From positions 2,799,739 to 2,863,738 of the forward strand of contig FN649734.1 of the NCBI GenBank assembly GCA_000310025.1: a DNA stretch of 64,000 bases, written 5' to 3'. The notes below the pieces were generated by a model. It was not told the origin of the DNA. It was given only the letters and a program-made list of their open reading frames with translations, and did no database searches. This document shows, in pieces, positions 22,917 to 36,100 of this stretch. Each line of letters begins with the position of its first letter. Within the stretch, counting starts at the first letter, position 1. This DNA comes from Ectocarpus siliculosus (lineage: Eukaryota > Sar > Phaeophyceae > Ectocarpales > Ectocarpaceae). Position numbers and translations under genes: made by a program.

Positions 22917-24290
22917 AGTCTTCATCAGGGTCTTCAGGGATCGCTACGCGTGTAATCCCACAACAAACCCCTGACCTGACCTCTAGAAGGTTTCGAGGAT
23001 ACGAACTAGACCACCGGGGCGACCGGATGCATTACAATGTACGAAACTTTCATCGCAAATTAACCGTCCGTCAGCTGACCCCCCCCGTCGTGTACAATGT
23101 TAGCATCTGAGATTGCAGCCCTCGTGATGCACAACATAATACAGAGTAGGGGTGGCGATTTTCCAAACGATCCTTCTATCATCATCGAGATCGTTGAGCT
23201 GCAAGCAGGAATTTTGACGCCGCTGCGGTGCGGTCCGATTTTGAAAGGACATTGACCGCGATTCAGCGCCTATCTATGTGAGTGAGTGTGTGGGGCCGCG
23301 AACTTGAGTGCAGCTCTTCCCTCACATATCCTACTCGTCGCCATAGTCGATTTGAATGCCTGAGGTCATGTGTATGCAGGTCTAGCCATATGCAAAAGGT
23401 GCTTGAAGCGTTTCAAAATCGGAACGCAGCTTCGAAAACCCTGCTTGTCGCTCACCACCCATCCATCTCGATGATGGGAGGGTTGTTCGGAAAATCACGG
23501 ACCGCTAATCTAATCTGTCTGTAGTGTACACAAGAGGGGCTACGATCTCAGAGACTAACTTAACGTTGTACACGATAGGTAGGGGGGTCAGCGAAGAAGG
23601 TTAATTTGCGATGGAAGTTTCGTACCGGAGTTAGACTTGGAAAACTAAGATATACTGAATGAATGGTGTTTCCCGAAGTATTGAAAGGGAGGTAGGTCTG
23701 TCTGCGAACTCCAGTGCGCCCTTAACCCTCATAGTAGTATTGGACGCCCCAGTAGGGACACTTCGGGGACACAACGAACGTTCAAATGTCTGTTTGCCGC
23801 ACCGTTGTCGCGCCAGGCTCCGCTGTGTGAAACGCACGTGAGAGCGATTGGTCTATCATGCTTGGGTCGTACGCGGTGTGATACGCTGTGTGATGCCTGT
23901 CCTCGGCGTCCGACTATAGTTTTTTCTGGTTCAAAATTAAGTATGAGGCAACGAATCCATCTCTTATCTTTTCTCTGTGTATCATCGGGTTCATCGATCA
24001 GTACATAATACTCTCTCGGTGAGCCGGCACACGGGCGGACACATTCTTCTTCGCGTGGAACTGGGCCTATCCTCCATAACTTTCAACTGAAATTCCCAAG
24101 GGTTTACTCGGTAATCTCGGATTTAGACGCATCTAGATTTCGGAACGAAATCGGGAAGAGTCAGATATTCCAGAAAGGATGTTGGAAAATGACCCCACCT
24201 AGTTTAGTCCCCCTTTTCTCTCCCGAAATACATACGCCGGAACAGAGAAGAAGGGGTATATTTGAGACCATCCCACCCGCCCTACACAAT
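22917..24290. other. Intergenic sequence, no gene recognised
   Basis: Mixed sequence with short open frames only (60-80 codons), none with a recognisable domain. GAAACTTTCATCGCAAATTA (near 23043) recurs in inverted form near 23601-23620, suggesting the ends of an old insertion. Confidence 0.4.
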
Positions 24291-24301
24291 GCTTACCAGT
24301 A

Positions 24302-24480
24302 GTTTACTAACAACGAGCTTTGCAGCGCGTCGCTTCCAACTTAGACCATCTGTTCCTCTTTGGTTCTGAACTTTGGTTCGGGTTCGGTTTCGGAAGAACC
24401 CATTGATTATATTGAGTGGACAGGGAACGAAACGCACGCACACACAGCACACCGCCCACACCACACAAACACCTGGTCCA
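24302..24480 (-). repeat. Dispersed element fragment sharing its 3' tail with the SINE at 36.6 kb
   Basis: On the minus strand, 24348-24302 reads GGTCTAAGTTGGAAGCGACG and continues CTGCAAAGCTCGTTGTTAGT, the same tail that ends the tRNA-derived element at 36573-36725. Upstream on the minus strand is an inverted repeat (CACCTGGGCGTGGACCAGGTG-like, near 24470) but no clear Pol III B box. Confidence 0.6.
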
Positions 24481-24834
24481 CGCCCAGGTGGTCCAGCAGA
24501 ACAATAAGCACTACAGAGGAGAATACCGGATCTAACCTTTAGCCGATGAGGTACCACGAATGGTCGTGTGGGTCGTGTCGCGCAGGCAATGTAACTTTCG
24601 TTTTTACGCTTCAACGTGTTTCCGTTTTTTATGTTTTTATGTTTTTTCGTCGTGCTGACTCTGAAATAAATGTGGTGAGAACGACAAAAAAATCTATGAT
24701 GATAGTATATGATCAATCTTGGGAAGGAGGTTTGCCGTCTGTTCGGGCGCCGTAACTCAGCACCACACTTGCGGCCTTGTTTGGTGTCGCTTTAAATTAT
24801 GGCCATATAGATGTGGCAATGGCACTCATGACCG

Positions 24835-25115
24835 CCGTCAAATTACCGCCGTGGTGGGCGGTCCCGGTAATCCGCCGTTTTACCGCCGTTTTTTGGTTTT
24901 ACCGCCTCCGCCAAAGTCGTAACCGCCGAAAAACGCATTACCGCCGTCGGCCAAAAAATCTACCGCCGTATGGCTTTACCGCCGAAAAATTACCGCCTGT
25001 TTTTGGTTTTACCGCCTCGGCCAAAGTCGTAACCGCCGAAAAACTCATTACCGTCGTCCGCCAAACAATTACCGCCAATTGGCATTACCGCCGAAAACGT
25101 GTCCGCCTAAAATAC
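24835..25115 (+). repeat. Clustered TACCGCC motif array with about 109-bp higher-order repeat
   Basis: The heptamer TACCGCC occurs about ten times in 280 bp, with further variants (AACCGCC, TCCGCC). Two longer blocks, about 24892-24967 and 25001-25076, are near copies of each other 109 bp apart. An open frame runs through (24777-25247), translating to FTAEKLPP-type repeats, but the repeat explains the frame and no domain is seen. Confidence 0.75.
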
Positions 25116-25429
25116 CGTTACCGAGTAACCCCTTGGAAATTCCGCGTTTGCAACGCCCGGTGGAAACGACAGACCACCTACAAAAAAAACGAACATCTCT
25201 TAGGACCAGCACGGTTGCCCGAGGCAAGCTGCGATAGATACCAATGAAAACCTTAACACTCTCATTGTTTTTAGCGGGATTCAAACAACCCCTCGTGCTG
25301 TGAATCACGAGGAACCATAAAGGCCCAGAGGAAAACCATGGGTCTTGCACCTAGGGCCCACGGACCCTTCCGGGTAACCGGAGTCATTATCATTCCTAAA
25401 CGCATGCACAACACGAAAACTTCTCGTGC

Positions 25430-25910
25430 TGCTACATGTACGAGGATCATGGCACAACATCCCGCCCCCCCCATTATTCTTGGTAGCAGCACGGCAAGAA
25501 TGCTGCTCGAACGCCGCACGTGAGAAAACAAATCGAAAACAGCAACACAAAGAAAGCGCGCACCCCGCCGAAAACGCAACAAGTGTTTCTTTACCACCGA
25601 AAACACAACAAAATTATATATCGGCCCTCAAGCCAAAGCCAACAGCACGAACTTTTTTTTTCGACCACCGACAACACATCAAGCAGCCCTCAGGCCGAAA
25701 ACAGCAAGATCGGCGTGGGCTGACAAACAACAAAAACAATGGAGCGCCCCCCCCCCCCCGGCGGAAGACAAGCGGTACCACCATGACTACGAAAATCAAC
25801 AACAATAACTGCACGGCGGCTAGGGTGGCAGGGGATCACAGCCAAAAAACACACACCCAAACGCACCGCGGGAACACGAAAAGAACGACGAATGCTCCAT
25901 GATGAAAACG
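25430..25910. other. A/C-rich strand-asymmetric stretch without recognisable gene
   Basis: The plus strand is dominated by A and C (AAAACA, CAACA and CCGAAAAC words). The open frame at 25426-25902 is Thr/Asn/Lys/Pro/Gln-rich and reflects that composition. A similar purine-skewed stretch is at 45550-46520. No gene is supported. Confidence 0.45.
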
Positions 25911-26189
25911 TGGCGGAAGAAAAACGCCTTCGACTACATACCATCGTCCAAAGTCACTACATGGTTATGGAAACTACAAAGGATCGTGGCGGGAAAGCCA
26001 CAATGTAACGCATAGAGTAAGAACGCGCCCTTTTTCGACATGGTAGGGCGGCCTAGAAACCTTGGACGTCAGAGCCCCATGAAAACCAACAGGTAGGTGG
26101 GAGAGTTGGCTTCAAGGTTGGCATCAACGACAAGAGGACGCGTTACACTTTTGGACGTGTACATCTGCAAGGGCGACCCAACCGCGAAC

Positions 26190-26690
26190 ACCTAACAACA
26201 AGGTGATGGTATTTGCAATAGGATGCAAAATTGAATCTCTCTGTACGCTCACGGAGGCCGGACATATGACGCATCGAAAATAAGTTACGCGAGACTCAGC
26301 AGATTGTAAAAACAGTGGGCGCTTCTATCAACCCGCTGGCTACGTGCAGGAACGTTGAAGGTCCCGCTCCCTCGTCACCACAAGCACCCCGACTGGAAAA
26401 TACGACACTCTGATGCAAGAGGTACTGAACACTTTTCTTCCCAAGTGGAAGAAACAACTACATGACCGACCAAACCGCACAAAATAATTTTGATACACTA
26501 CACGCACCTGATACCCATCACGCATAAAATAAGTGTATGCAAATACCGGAACAATAAAACCTCTGTGCTTACAGAGGCGGGGACATGAGACCCCCCGATG
26601 GAGATACTTCTATATAAGACTCTGTTTTTCAACAGAGAACGCCTCGATCAACCCGCTGATCACTTTAGGAGCTGAGAATTGCTCTCATTC
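26190..26690. repeat. Two diverged copies of a roughly 345-bp tandem unit
   Basis: CTCTGTACGCTCACGGAGGC followed by CGGACAT (26236-26268) and CTCTGTGCTTACAGAGGC followed by GGGGACAT (26561-26590) are matching stem-loops. Both are followed by similar segments ending in ATCAACCCGCTG (26328 and 26648). Spacing is constant at roughly 320-345 bp, so this is an old tandem duplication. Confidence 0.5.
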
Positions 26691-27116
26691 CCCACGACCG
26701 GCCTTCCACCACAACCACCACAATGCGGGGAATACAACAACGCGTTCCTTCCCTCGCCCCCCCCCGCCCCCCTTGGCATGCAAAACAAGCATCTTTGGTA
26801 GGTCGTCTGAGCCACAGCCTCCCCCTTGTATGTCGTCTTCTACACCTCCCAAGAATGGCACTACCGGACTTGAGTTGCAGGCTGCCTTATCACGAGCGGT
26901 TTGTAGACATGTCTGTCGGAAATTCACGCTGCTTGCGCGCCAATCAGCCAGCCGAGTCTTTCTGGTCTTTTTGCTCCGACGCCCCTCCTCGCTGGCACGT
27001 GTTTCCTTAGCCCACTGCTTTTCTTGCGTTTGCTTTTCGAGTCGTCGGCAAACTCCAGGTGCGGAAAGAAGCGCCACAAGTCTTCCCGGGCCGACCGTGC
27101 GCTCGTGTCGTGCCCA

Positions 27117-30100
27117 TCAAGTCCCGAAGGAACACCCATCCTCGCTGCCAGAGAAATAGTAAGCATCGACGAAAGGGGCTCAGCAGGGGGATCAGACCTG
27201 CAACGTGTTGAGTGGCGCTGGGCTGTAGCTTGACCTTCGCACGTGAAGTTTCGAGTGGGTACTTTTCGTCTCGCTACATGCACCGCAGGGGCGACGCTTG
27301 GTCGTTTTAGTTCGCTGAAACGACGGTTGCTGCTGCTCTTGGTGAGGGTTGGTTCAGAATCGGAGGGAAAAAATGACCTTGCGGGGTCCTCGCAAGGAGT
27401 AGTGGCGACGACCCAAGGAATGAGTGTTGCTCACCTGCAGTGGTCCCACTTGAATTCGTCATACACGTAGGGCAGGTCCTCGTTGGTGGGGTACATGAGG
27501 TCCATCCACTCCGCGTTCGTCAGCTGCACATTCTCCCCTTTGACCTGTTGGGCAGATGCGAAGGAAATCCGTATTGCATGGGACGAGTTGCAAGGAGACG
27601 ACAGAAGGGGTTCTTTTTTGAGATATCGAGTGGAGCTGCCAATAGCGCCACGAAACCGGGGGGGGGGAGTACAAAGANNNNNNNNNNNNNNNNNNNNNNN
27701 NNNNNNNNNNNNNNNNNNNNNNNNNNNNNNNNNNNNNNNNNNNNNNNNNNNNNNNNNNNNNNNNNNNNNNNNNNNNNAGAATGCAAAGAGAGTGCCCACC
27801 CCCCCGATGCTGTGTGCTAGTCGCTGTTGTACCCAATCACAAAGAAGACCATATCAGGATGATTTTGGGTTACAAAGAACAAGGTGTACCCCCTTTGGGG
27901 GCAGTTGGCTATTGATCCCGGAAGCTCGGTTGGACCAGTAGTTTACTATAGTATACGGACATTAGACTAGAAGGTACTGAGCGGAGATCGGAACGGTTTT
28001 TAACGTCAAGACAACAACCACAACAATGGTATGCATACGGGTTGGCAGACATGCCACCCCCCATTGTTGCTGTCTACCTACCTTGACCGTGAAGGGAAGA
28101 AGGTCATCCTCGTTGTGCCCTCCGCAGATGCCCGTGATGCATGTGGGCATGTCGCCCGAGCCGGGAACGACGTCGTCCCAGTTGCAAACGGTGCCCGTTT
28201 CCCCCACGACGGAAGTGTGGGTGTAGCCCCAGGTCTCGTCGAAGTCCCACCTGGGCCAAAATTTGAAAGCGTGCGAACGCGAAATAATCGACGAGCCGTG
28301 AGAGCGGCTGCACAAACAGACCCCGCGGGGTGGTAAAGGGTGATAATAGATACTTCGAAGTATGATACGAACTGCATTGCGTACCATGTAGGGAGTGGAC
28401 TAAAAAGCTATGCCTGTGTGTTCCCACACACCATCACAGAAAAGGTTTAACGTTCTCGTCCCGACGAAACCCCGACTGCGCCAAACGGGACCGGGTAAGA
28501 GGAACGCTCAATCCTTCGCTAATCAAGCCGCTGGCAAAGAGAAGGAAAGTAGATATTGGACGGAAGAGGTGAAAGTCCGAAGCGGCTTAAAATACTTGAG
28601 TGAGAGAGTCAATGTCGAAGAAAGTCAACCATGGGTGTTAGCCTGTGGAGAGTTTTCTTGTAACCGCAAGCGGGCCCCCGTGAAAGCCTAGGCCTCCATA
28701 AGCGCCACCTCGCCATGATGGAAACGACAACGGAGTGCGATTGGTACGGCAGTACTCGGTGCTCCAAGAGCGGCTGAATCCCTGAGGCACTCCCAAAAAA
28801 TCTAACATCACGCCGCTGGAATACGGGTGGTGGGTGTACGACACAGAGCACGTTTTCAAACCAGGGAGTCGTGTGAGTGCTTCCTACCCTTCCACTCCTT
28901 GACGGCCCAGCATCCGTCTCCAGGCGAGCAGTCGGTCGGCCGTCGGGTGCACCACCCAGAACACGGGGTCGTACGGTGCCGCAGATGTGAACATCTCCCC
29001 GACGGCTCTGGCGGGAAAAGGAGCAACAACGGGCAAATTTTTCGGAGCGTACTTCAACGAACAGAAAAAAATCCAGATTATTTTCAGATTGCAGCATGAT
29101 CTATACTCTGGAGTACATAGCAATGACTCGCCCACAGTTCATTACATAGCGATGCACCGGAGTATTGACGGGGTGAAATATGTAGGAGAAACTGCTCTAC
29201 AAGCACTGTTCGTTTCCTCCGATCATCCACTCGTTCCAAGCAATGTTCCTGCTGCCCCCTCGGGCCTACCGTACCTCCTGCATCACGGAACAAGTCACAG
29301 CGGGTTTCTTTCTCCACACACTGCAAAACGTCCAACAAATGCGTTCGACTGGGGTACAGTAACGTGTCCAACGGGTAAAATAGTGCTTACGCATGGGGGC
29401 AATTTTCTTTGCGGCATTTCTTGGAAGAATTTCCCTCTCTCCCAACGAAAGGAACACAGCATTATCGCCTTTGTTTTTGGAGGCCGCGGAGGTTCCGTTG
29501 AACGCCCCGCGGAGTTTTTGGAGTCTTGTCAGACCGGGAGACGCAGTACACACGACAAGCGTACCCTGGGTTACAGAAGGAGTTGAGCATTTTCTTGAAA
29601 TACGCCCGCTGGAAGGGCTCGTCATCCTCGTGCCCCTTCACCTCGAACTTGTCTTTCCTCGAGCTGTACACCTGTGTTTGTACCACGAAGAAAAAGCCAA
29701 TGTTAATGTTGCCGCGCAGTCAGTCTACATAGTTTTGTATAGGGTTTGCAGTCGCTGTTAACCGGCGGGAATCACGATTAGTAGTGCGGTGCCAACGAGA
29801 CGACACATCTGTCATCCAAGAGGGCCGAAAAACGTGCGTGTGATACAGGTGCACGGGTCGGCAAATTCATATACGTAGGCCTAGAATATGCTCGTGAAAG
29901 CACTCTGCTATTCTTGAAAAATGGGACCGTGTTTGACTGACTCACGCCGTACGTTTGATCTGCGGAAGTGAACTTGGGATCTCACCAGCGAAGATGACGT
30001 ATGTGACGTCCACATGAGGGCGTGCACGTCCATCAGGACGTCGTAAGGCGTCATCCCTCTCGACTCGTACAGCTCGGAGGGGCAGGAGGTCTGGCAAGAC

Positions 30101-33100
30101 TCTCCAATCTCGCACTTGTCAGGGATCGACAGGTAGCCCTTGCGCCAGAGGAACTTGGTGACAAGCGGCACCGACTCGTAGTACCCTGGGCAACGGCAAC
30201 GAAATGAAAGTGCGCGGAGGGTGGCTCGTTAGGATGATCGCCTGGATACTTACAATCGACCCGTTTCAAGGCAAAACTCGTCCCTGTACTACTCCTGATA
30301 GGAGTCCTCTAAAACGATCGGTCGTTCCATGTCATGCCTCGCCGCCGTATTAACTCTGCGACGATGAAGTTGATTGATCACCCGCCGACATATTAGGAAA
30401 CATTAATACAAACACAGAAATACTTCGAGATAAGACCACAGTCGAACGGGATGTGTTGAAGTTTTCACAGCGAATGGACATATAATGAGGACGGCGGGTC
30501 GGAGCGCGCGGGCGGCGGAAGTGTCGCGGGACGGGTCACAGGCTTCCCTTGCGAAATTGAGGACAGATAAAACCATCGCAGCGGACTAAGCGGGAGCGAC
30601 AACCTGGGTATGGGGGGGGGGGGGAGAGAAGCTGCCAAGCAAGACCGTCGACATCAGAAAACAAGTAATCAATGATTGAATGAAACCCGGACGCATATTC
30701 ATATTGGTAGCCTTTGGACGTGTTCTTGAGTGGGCGAAGCGAGAACGCGCGAAGTGAGCACCAACAAACAACCCGTCCCTTCGTCCGAAAGCAGGTTCGG
30801 TTCAATAGTTGAGCCAACTCGAGTAACACGTGTAGGCGATCTTGCTCTAGACGAATATTAAAAACCTCAACATGTGCATGCTCAACATGTGCGGAGTTCC
30901 CAAGTGCGCCGTATCGCGGGGCTGTCGCGTTTGGTGATGGCATTCGTTGTCCTATCGCGTGCAACATGGGAGCTGAATTCGGTGGGGCGACTTGTGTCTC
31001 CTAAGATTTTCAACCTCGTCTCTACCGAAGTTTGCTCTTGCGGGCGTAAGCCAATGGGCATGCAGGCTCTTGGGGCCCTTCGTTTCAGGTGAACAGCTGC
31101 ACGCATAAAAACAAGTTTCGCGTAATGTGTGGGGGTGGTATCCTCACCGACTTTCTGGATGAAATCTTCTTCCGCCGCGTGCCACTCGCCCCCGGTCAGG
31201 ATGTGCACGGGCCCGTGGGTTTCTCCGTTGAGACAGGCATTCATGACCGAGAGGCTAGAGGAGGCGAAGCAGCTCGAGTATACGCTGCAGCTCACCATGT
31301 CGGTGGCCGTCTGGTGACGAACAGAAAGTGGGCGAAAAAAAAAAGATGAGCAGGAGTCCACCAACGCGGGTGAATGCTTCTCACGTGTGACGGGTCGTTG
31401 TAACAAAAGATAACAATGTCGTTGGAAGGAAGGCGTGCGCGCTGCCTGCAGACTGTCTTGATCCGGGTGGTAGCTCGAAAATGCCTAAGTTGTTCCAAGC
31501 TTGAGCGCGGCCAAGTCCCCGTCCTTCCACGACTACTACTGACGGCTATCGCTCAACAAAGCGATGTCGTGACAGCTCGACGTTGACGGTGAAGACGGAG
31601 GGCTTATTTGTAGGCGGAAGTGGCCGACTACTCTGAAAGTATCCACGGCTGTCTCGACAGGTTGCTAACGTCAGAGCACAAGCAGCAACAAAAACGTACG
31701 AAGTTGCCGTCCTTCGGCTCGCAACAGAAAAGGAACACTGCCACGCACGTCGAGAGTATCGTCTAGGCATGTCATACACACGTACTTGCACAGGGACAGG
31801 GGATGCGAGTACAATACAGCAGGCAAACACACGTCGAGAGTATCGTCTAGGCATGCATGTCAACACACGCAGTTAGTTAGTTGCACTGGGACAGGGGATG
31901 CGAGTACAATACATACAGCATCAGGCAAAGCTGATGCCCTGTTTTGTTAACCAGCTCAATGAGGCAACTACGTCACCACCACTCGCTCATTTCCCGAGCA
32001 CAAAGGCCGTACTATTGGAACGCCTAGACCCCCAATAACCGTTTGGCCGAAGCTATGTTTGGCACCTCCGGGTTGAGAAAAAGCACCCCGGCCGAAATTC
32101 GCGAACTAGTGCACCACATGCTACTGCTGTAGGTCGTTTCCGCTGGCCGCCATCATAGCCCGCGCACTCTGGCATCGGAGCACTTCTTCGGCACTCCTGC
32201 CAACACCTTCCCAACAATACTTTCAAGGTTCGTGCGCCCCAAGTCGAAAAAACACGCCTCATTCATGACAAAAGATGAGGAACGAGGCACCTTGCTTCTC
32301 CCTTGACTTGCTTTGAGTATAAACAATAAAAAATGGGCACTCTCTTACCATGGAGCTCGTCGTGTTGTGACGAGTGATGAACGGCGTGTCATCGACGTTC
32401 CAGGGAGAGCGAAGAAGCCCGTAAGGGTTGTGAACGGAGTCCCACGCATCCTGAAGAAAAAACGCCGAGAGCCGGGGAAGGTGGTATCGGATAAACACGA
32501 GAAGAGTAGCTGCCGTAGCAACGGTGCTCGTTCACACAACTGCTCAGCCGTGGGTGGCCTCTCATCTCAGAAACCGACATCGTCGTTGGCTGGTGTGGAC
32601 GAAAGCGCATCCTACTTTAGCTAAGAACAGGATATACGGCAAACGTGGGAGGGTCTTGGCTTGCCCGAAGAGTCCAAAAAAGGCGTGAAAACCCCGCCAC
32701 CCATTCAGTAGTCGCACAATCAAAATCAAACGCCATCTTCACGACGACCTTCTGAACGGACCGAGCGTCTTCGCCCAGAGAACAACACCCACCCCCCACA
32801 CTCCCACAGGCGTTACTGGTTTGGCTCATCGAAACTCCACAATAACCACGAGTCAGTGCCGAACGACCGAGTCCACTGGGAAAGCTCTCTACTTTAACTG
32901 CTGTGGCGAGTGAGGCTCCAACCCCCTTTCGCGGCTTGAGCCTAACCCGCCGAACGACCGAGTCCACTGGGAAAGCTCTCTACTTTAACTGCTGTGGCGA
33001 GTGAGGCTCCAACCCCCTTTCGCGGCTTGAGCCTAACCCTTCCTGTCGTGGGTGGCAGCCCAAGTTGTGTGTCGGTGCGATACTTGACACACCCCATGTC

Positions 33101-36100
33101 ACAGGCAGTTCGTTCTTGCCTACAGGGCGGGGACCCCCAGTTCTGTAAAGAAAGGCTTACCCATCAGACAAAACTTAAGTCAGTAGCCTTTTCTCAACAC
33201 GTTGTCACAGTCGAGCGAGCGTGACGGGCGCGCTCGGAACAAAAAAAAAATCCTTCGGAAGTACTTACTGCAGGTTTTTCGCAGACACTCGAGAGACAAC
33301 CAGAGGTGGGATCTACACATTGGAAGACATGAAAAAGGAAAATACCCACTATATGCCCCCCTCCCCCACAGAAAGAAACGAAGCGTGGTACGACCGCGTT
33401 CTGGAAGGGCACCATGTTGGAATACTCAATGTCACTCATTAGTATATACTGCTGTAAACAACAGTAAGTAGGTGTTCACCGAAGGAGTATTACCGGAATA
33501 TTCTTCGGTATGTTGATTCAGTAATCGGATCATTGTACACACCTACGGGTTATACATTGAACCATAGCCATAGAAGTATGGTACATCAGACCATTGTCCT
33601 AAAGGATATTCTAGTAACGTTGCCATAGGTCGGAGTGACCCGTCTATTACCGTGATCGGTACGTTGCAATAGCCCGTGTGTGTTTCCTTTCCGTGATGAC
33701 GGTGGATGGCTCGCCCCCGTGGTGCTCGCCCCCACTAGCTCATTTCTTCTTCTTCTATTTCTTCTCTCTTCTCACCTTTCGGCCAACGAAGCGCCAATCA
33801 ATACAACCATATCATCTGGTCTACAACACAAGTGTACTTTACAGTCACTCTGTGAGCCTCTGCACACTGTTGCTACACAGTGGCCATTGCCAGGGATACA
33901 CCTATCACAAAGGTTACATCCCAACACACCAAAACGAACCGACGGCGCGACATACAAAAAACCGGAAATAATCGTTTTAGAGAGAGACGCAGGATCGCAC
34001 CCGTTGAACCCGGAGGAACGCCCAGCGCCCCTTCGTCATCGTGTGGAAGTCGTTACTCGGGGAGAACTCCCCGAACCAATCGTCGTCGAAGACCATGGAG
34101 TCTCCGTAAGAGTCGAGGTCTTCCGTGGCTGCCAATAAGCGAGCAAGGCGACAACGATACGATAGTGATGCTTCACGGTGACTGCGGGAAGGGGACAGGG
34201 GAGACAACGCCGCGTACTTGGCCGATCGCACGGTAAAGCTCTCTGGTGACGTGTGTCGATAGCAGTTGCGAGGAATAATCGCCTAGCTAAAATCAAAGAA
34301 GGGAGAGACGACGCACCAATACGAGGCAGCCCGGTGAGACCACGAACATGAGCCTTTGACAAGAGCTACTGTAAAATCTGGAGAAAACATACCATCACTC
34401 CTTAGAGCTGTCTACACCCAAAAAAAGGCCGAAAATGCCGGAATTTGATGGATTTTGATTTCCAAGTTTCAGAGGTTATGTATGCGGAACACGGCCGGCC
34501 CGATCATCCACGAGATCGAAAGTCGCCCAACAGAGGCCAACCAACGTCCATGTTTGGTTCTACATCAATGAAACGGGCTAAACTTAAACGTGCGCATAAC
34601 GCGCGCCGAAAGAAACCGGATCAGACCCCACAACCTCCAGGTCTACGCTTCATTTCTGACGTCAACAGCACGTCCATGGACGAGGACTAAAGAGTTTTCA
34701 ATAGGGTAACCAGCGTCGCGCCCTTTTGACACCTTCAATGGAGTATTCCCAGTAGGGGATGGTCACCGAGGGGTCCACCAGCTGCATGGCCTGCTCGAAC
34801 TGCAGGGTGAATCCCACGTGGTGAGTCATGATGCCTGCCGAAAGTGCGTCGTACACAGGGATGGGCGCAGGGGATCGGTTTTGGCGATGGCGTGCCCATG
34901 CTTCTGCAAGGTGGTACAATAGGCGTTGGGATTTTCCTCCCAATTCGCGACTGCATGCGACACTCATGGCAAAATCAGCGGAAAGCAGAATGCCAACCGA
35001 TGTAGTCGTTTTGGCCGACAATGCTTGTCGCACGTCATGGATCGTGGTCCCTTCACGCAAGCACGACAGAGAGGAGACATCACAGTGCGAGCGCGGGAGA
35101 CAGTACAGTGTACGAGCAGTGGCATTGCTCGGCAGCATCAGAGCTTGCTGCATGCTGGGTCCAAACACATGGTAAGGCAATTCGGAGTTAGGGAGCTTGT
35201 CGGACACAGCGAACGCGTGCCACGAATTTCAAATGCACGTGCAGATGGACGCATTGTAGTCAAGGCTTGAAGCTGTTGAGAGTTTCTACGCTCCGCTCAC
35301 CGGCGTCGTCGTGCCAGTGGTCACAGTCCTTCACACCAGCACCGTCCAGGTGCAGCTGCACGAAATAATCGATGCCCTGTGTTTTTGAGCGCCATAGCAG
35401 AACGGCAATGCGGGAACGATACTCAACAGGTGGAGCATTAAATATTAAGACGTTGTAGACACGCGGGCGGCAGAGAACACAGAGCGCTGCGCTTACCGCT
35501 CCCAAGTCTCAAGCCTCACGCTTGGACCTTAACACGGACGTCAGTTTCCTACGAAACCAGGTGAGAACTTCTATATACATGCTGGGGCACGAAAGACGCA
35601 AAATTGCGGTTGAGGTGCACACAACCCTTATACAGCTGAATATTGAGAGATAACTTTTGAGTGTTCGTCGCGGACGGACGTCAAGAACAAACCGGACATC
35701 GTTACCAGGTAAGCAAAGAACAGACACTTGTAGGACCCGCCCTACCCGTGAAAAACTGTTTATGGTATGCATTACACCGGCCACGAGGAGCCCGGGCTCC
35801 ATGCAACACTGGTGTTCTGACATAAAACATTGGCACGCCTCGCTCGCTTCTTTGCCGTGTGCGCACAGCGCTCTGCTCGCGATTTCCCGAGCGTCGTGAA
35901 ACCACAGTTGGCGTGATAGGAGATGAACGTAAATAAATGCATGCTGAGCTGCAACGCGAGGTCTTCTCTCCACGACCGAGCACAAAAAGGCAGGGCGGCG
36001 CTACTGAGCAGATGGCTAACCTTGTAGTCGGCCCCGAACTGCTGGACCCCTTCCGATGTCGGCAGTCGGTAGAGAGTCTCCAAGGCATCGAAAAAGGCAA

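Noticed and set aside
33194-33471. Additional exon of gene A between exons 6 and 7
   Set aside because: Frames here show no tyrosinase similarity, and exon 6 joins exon 7 in phase without it.
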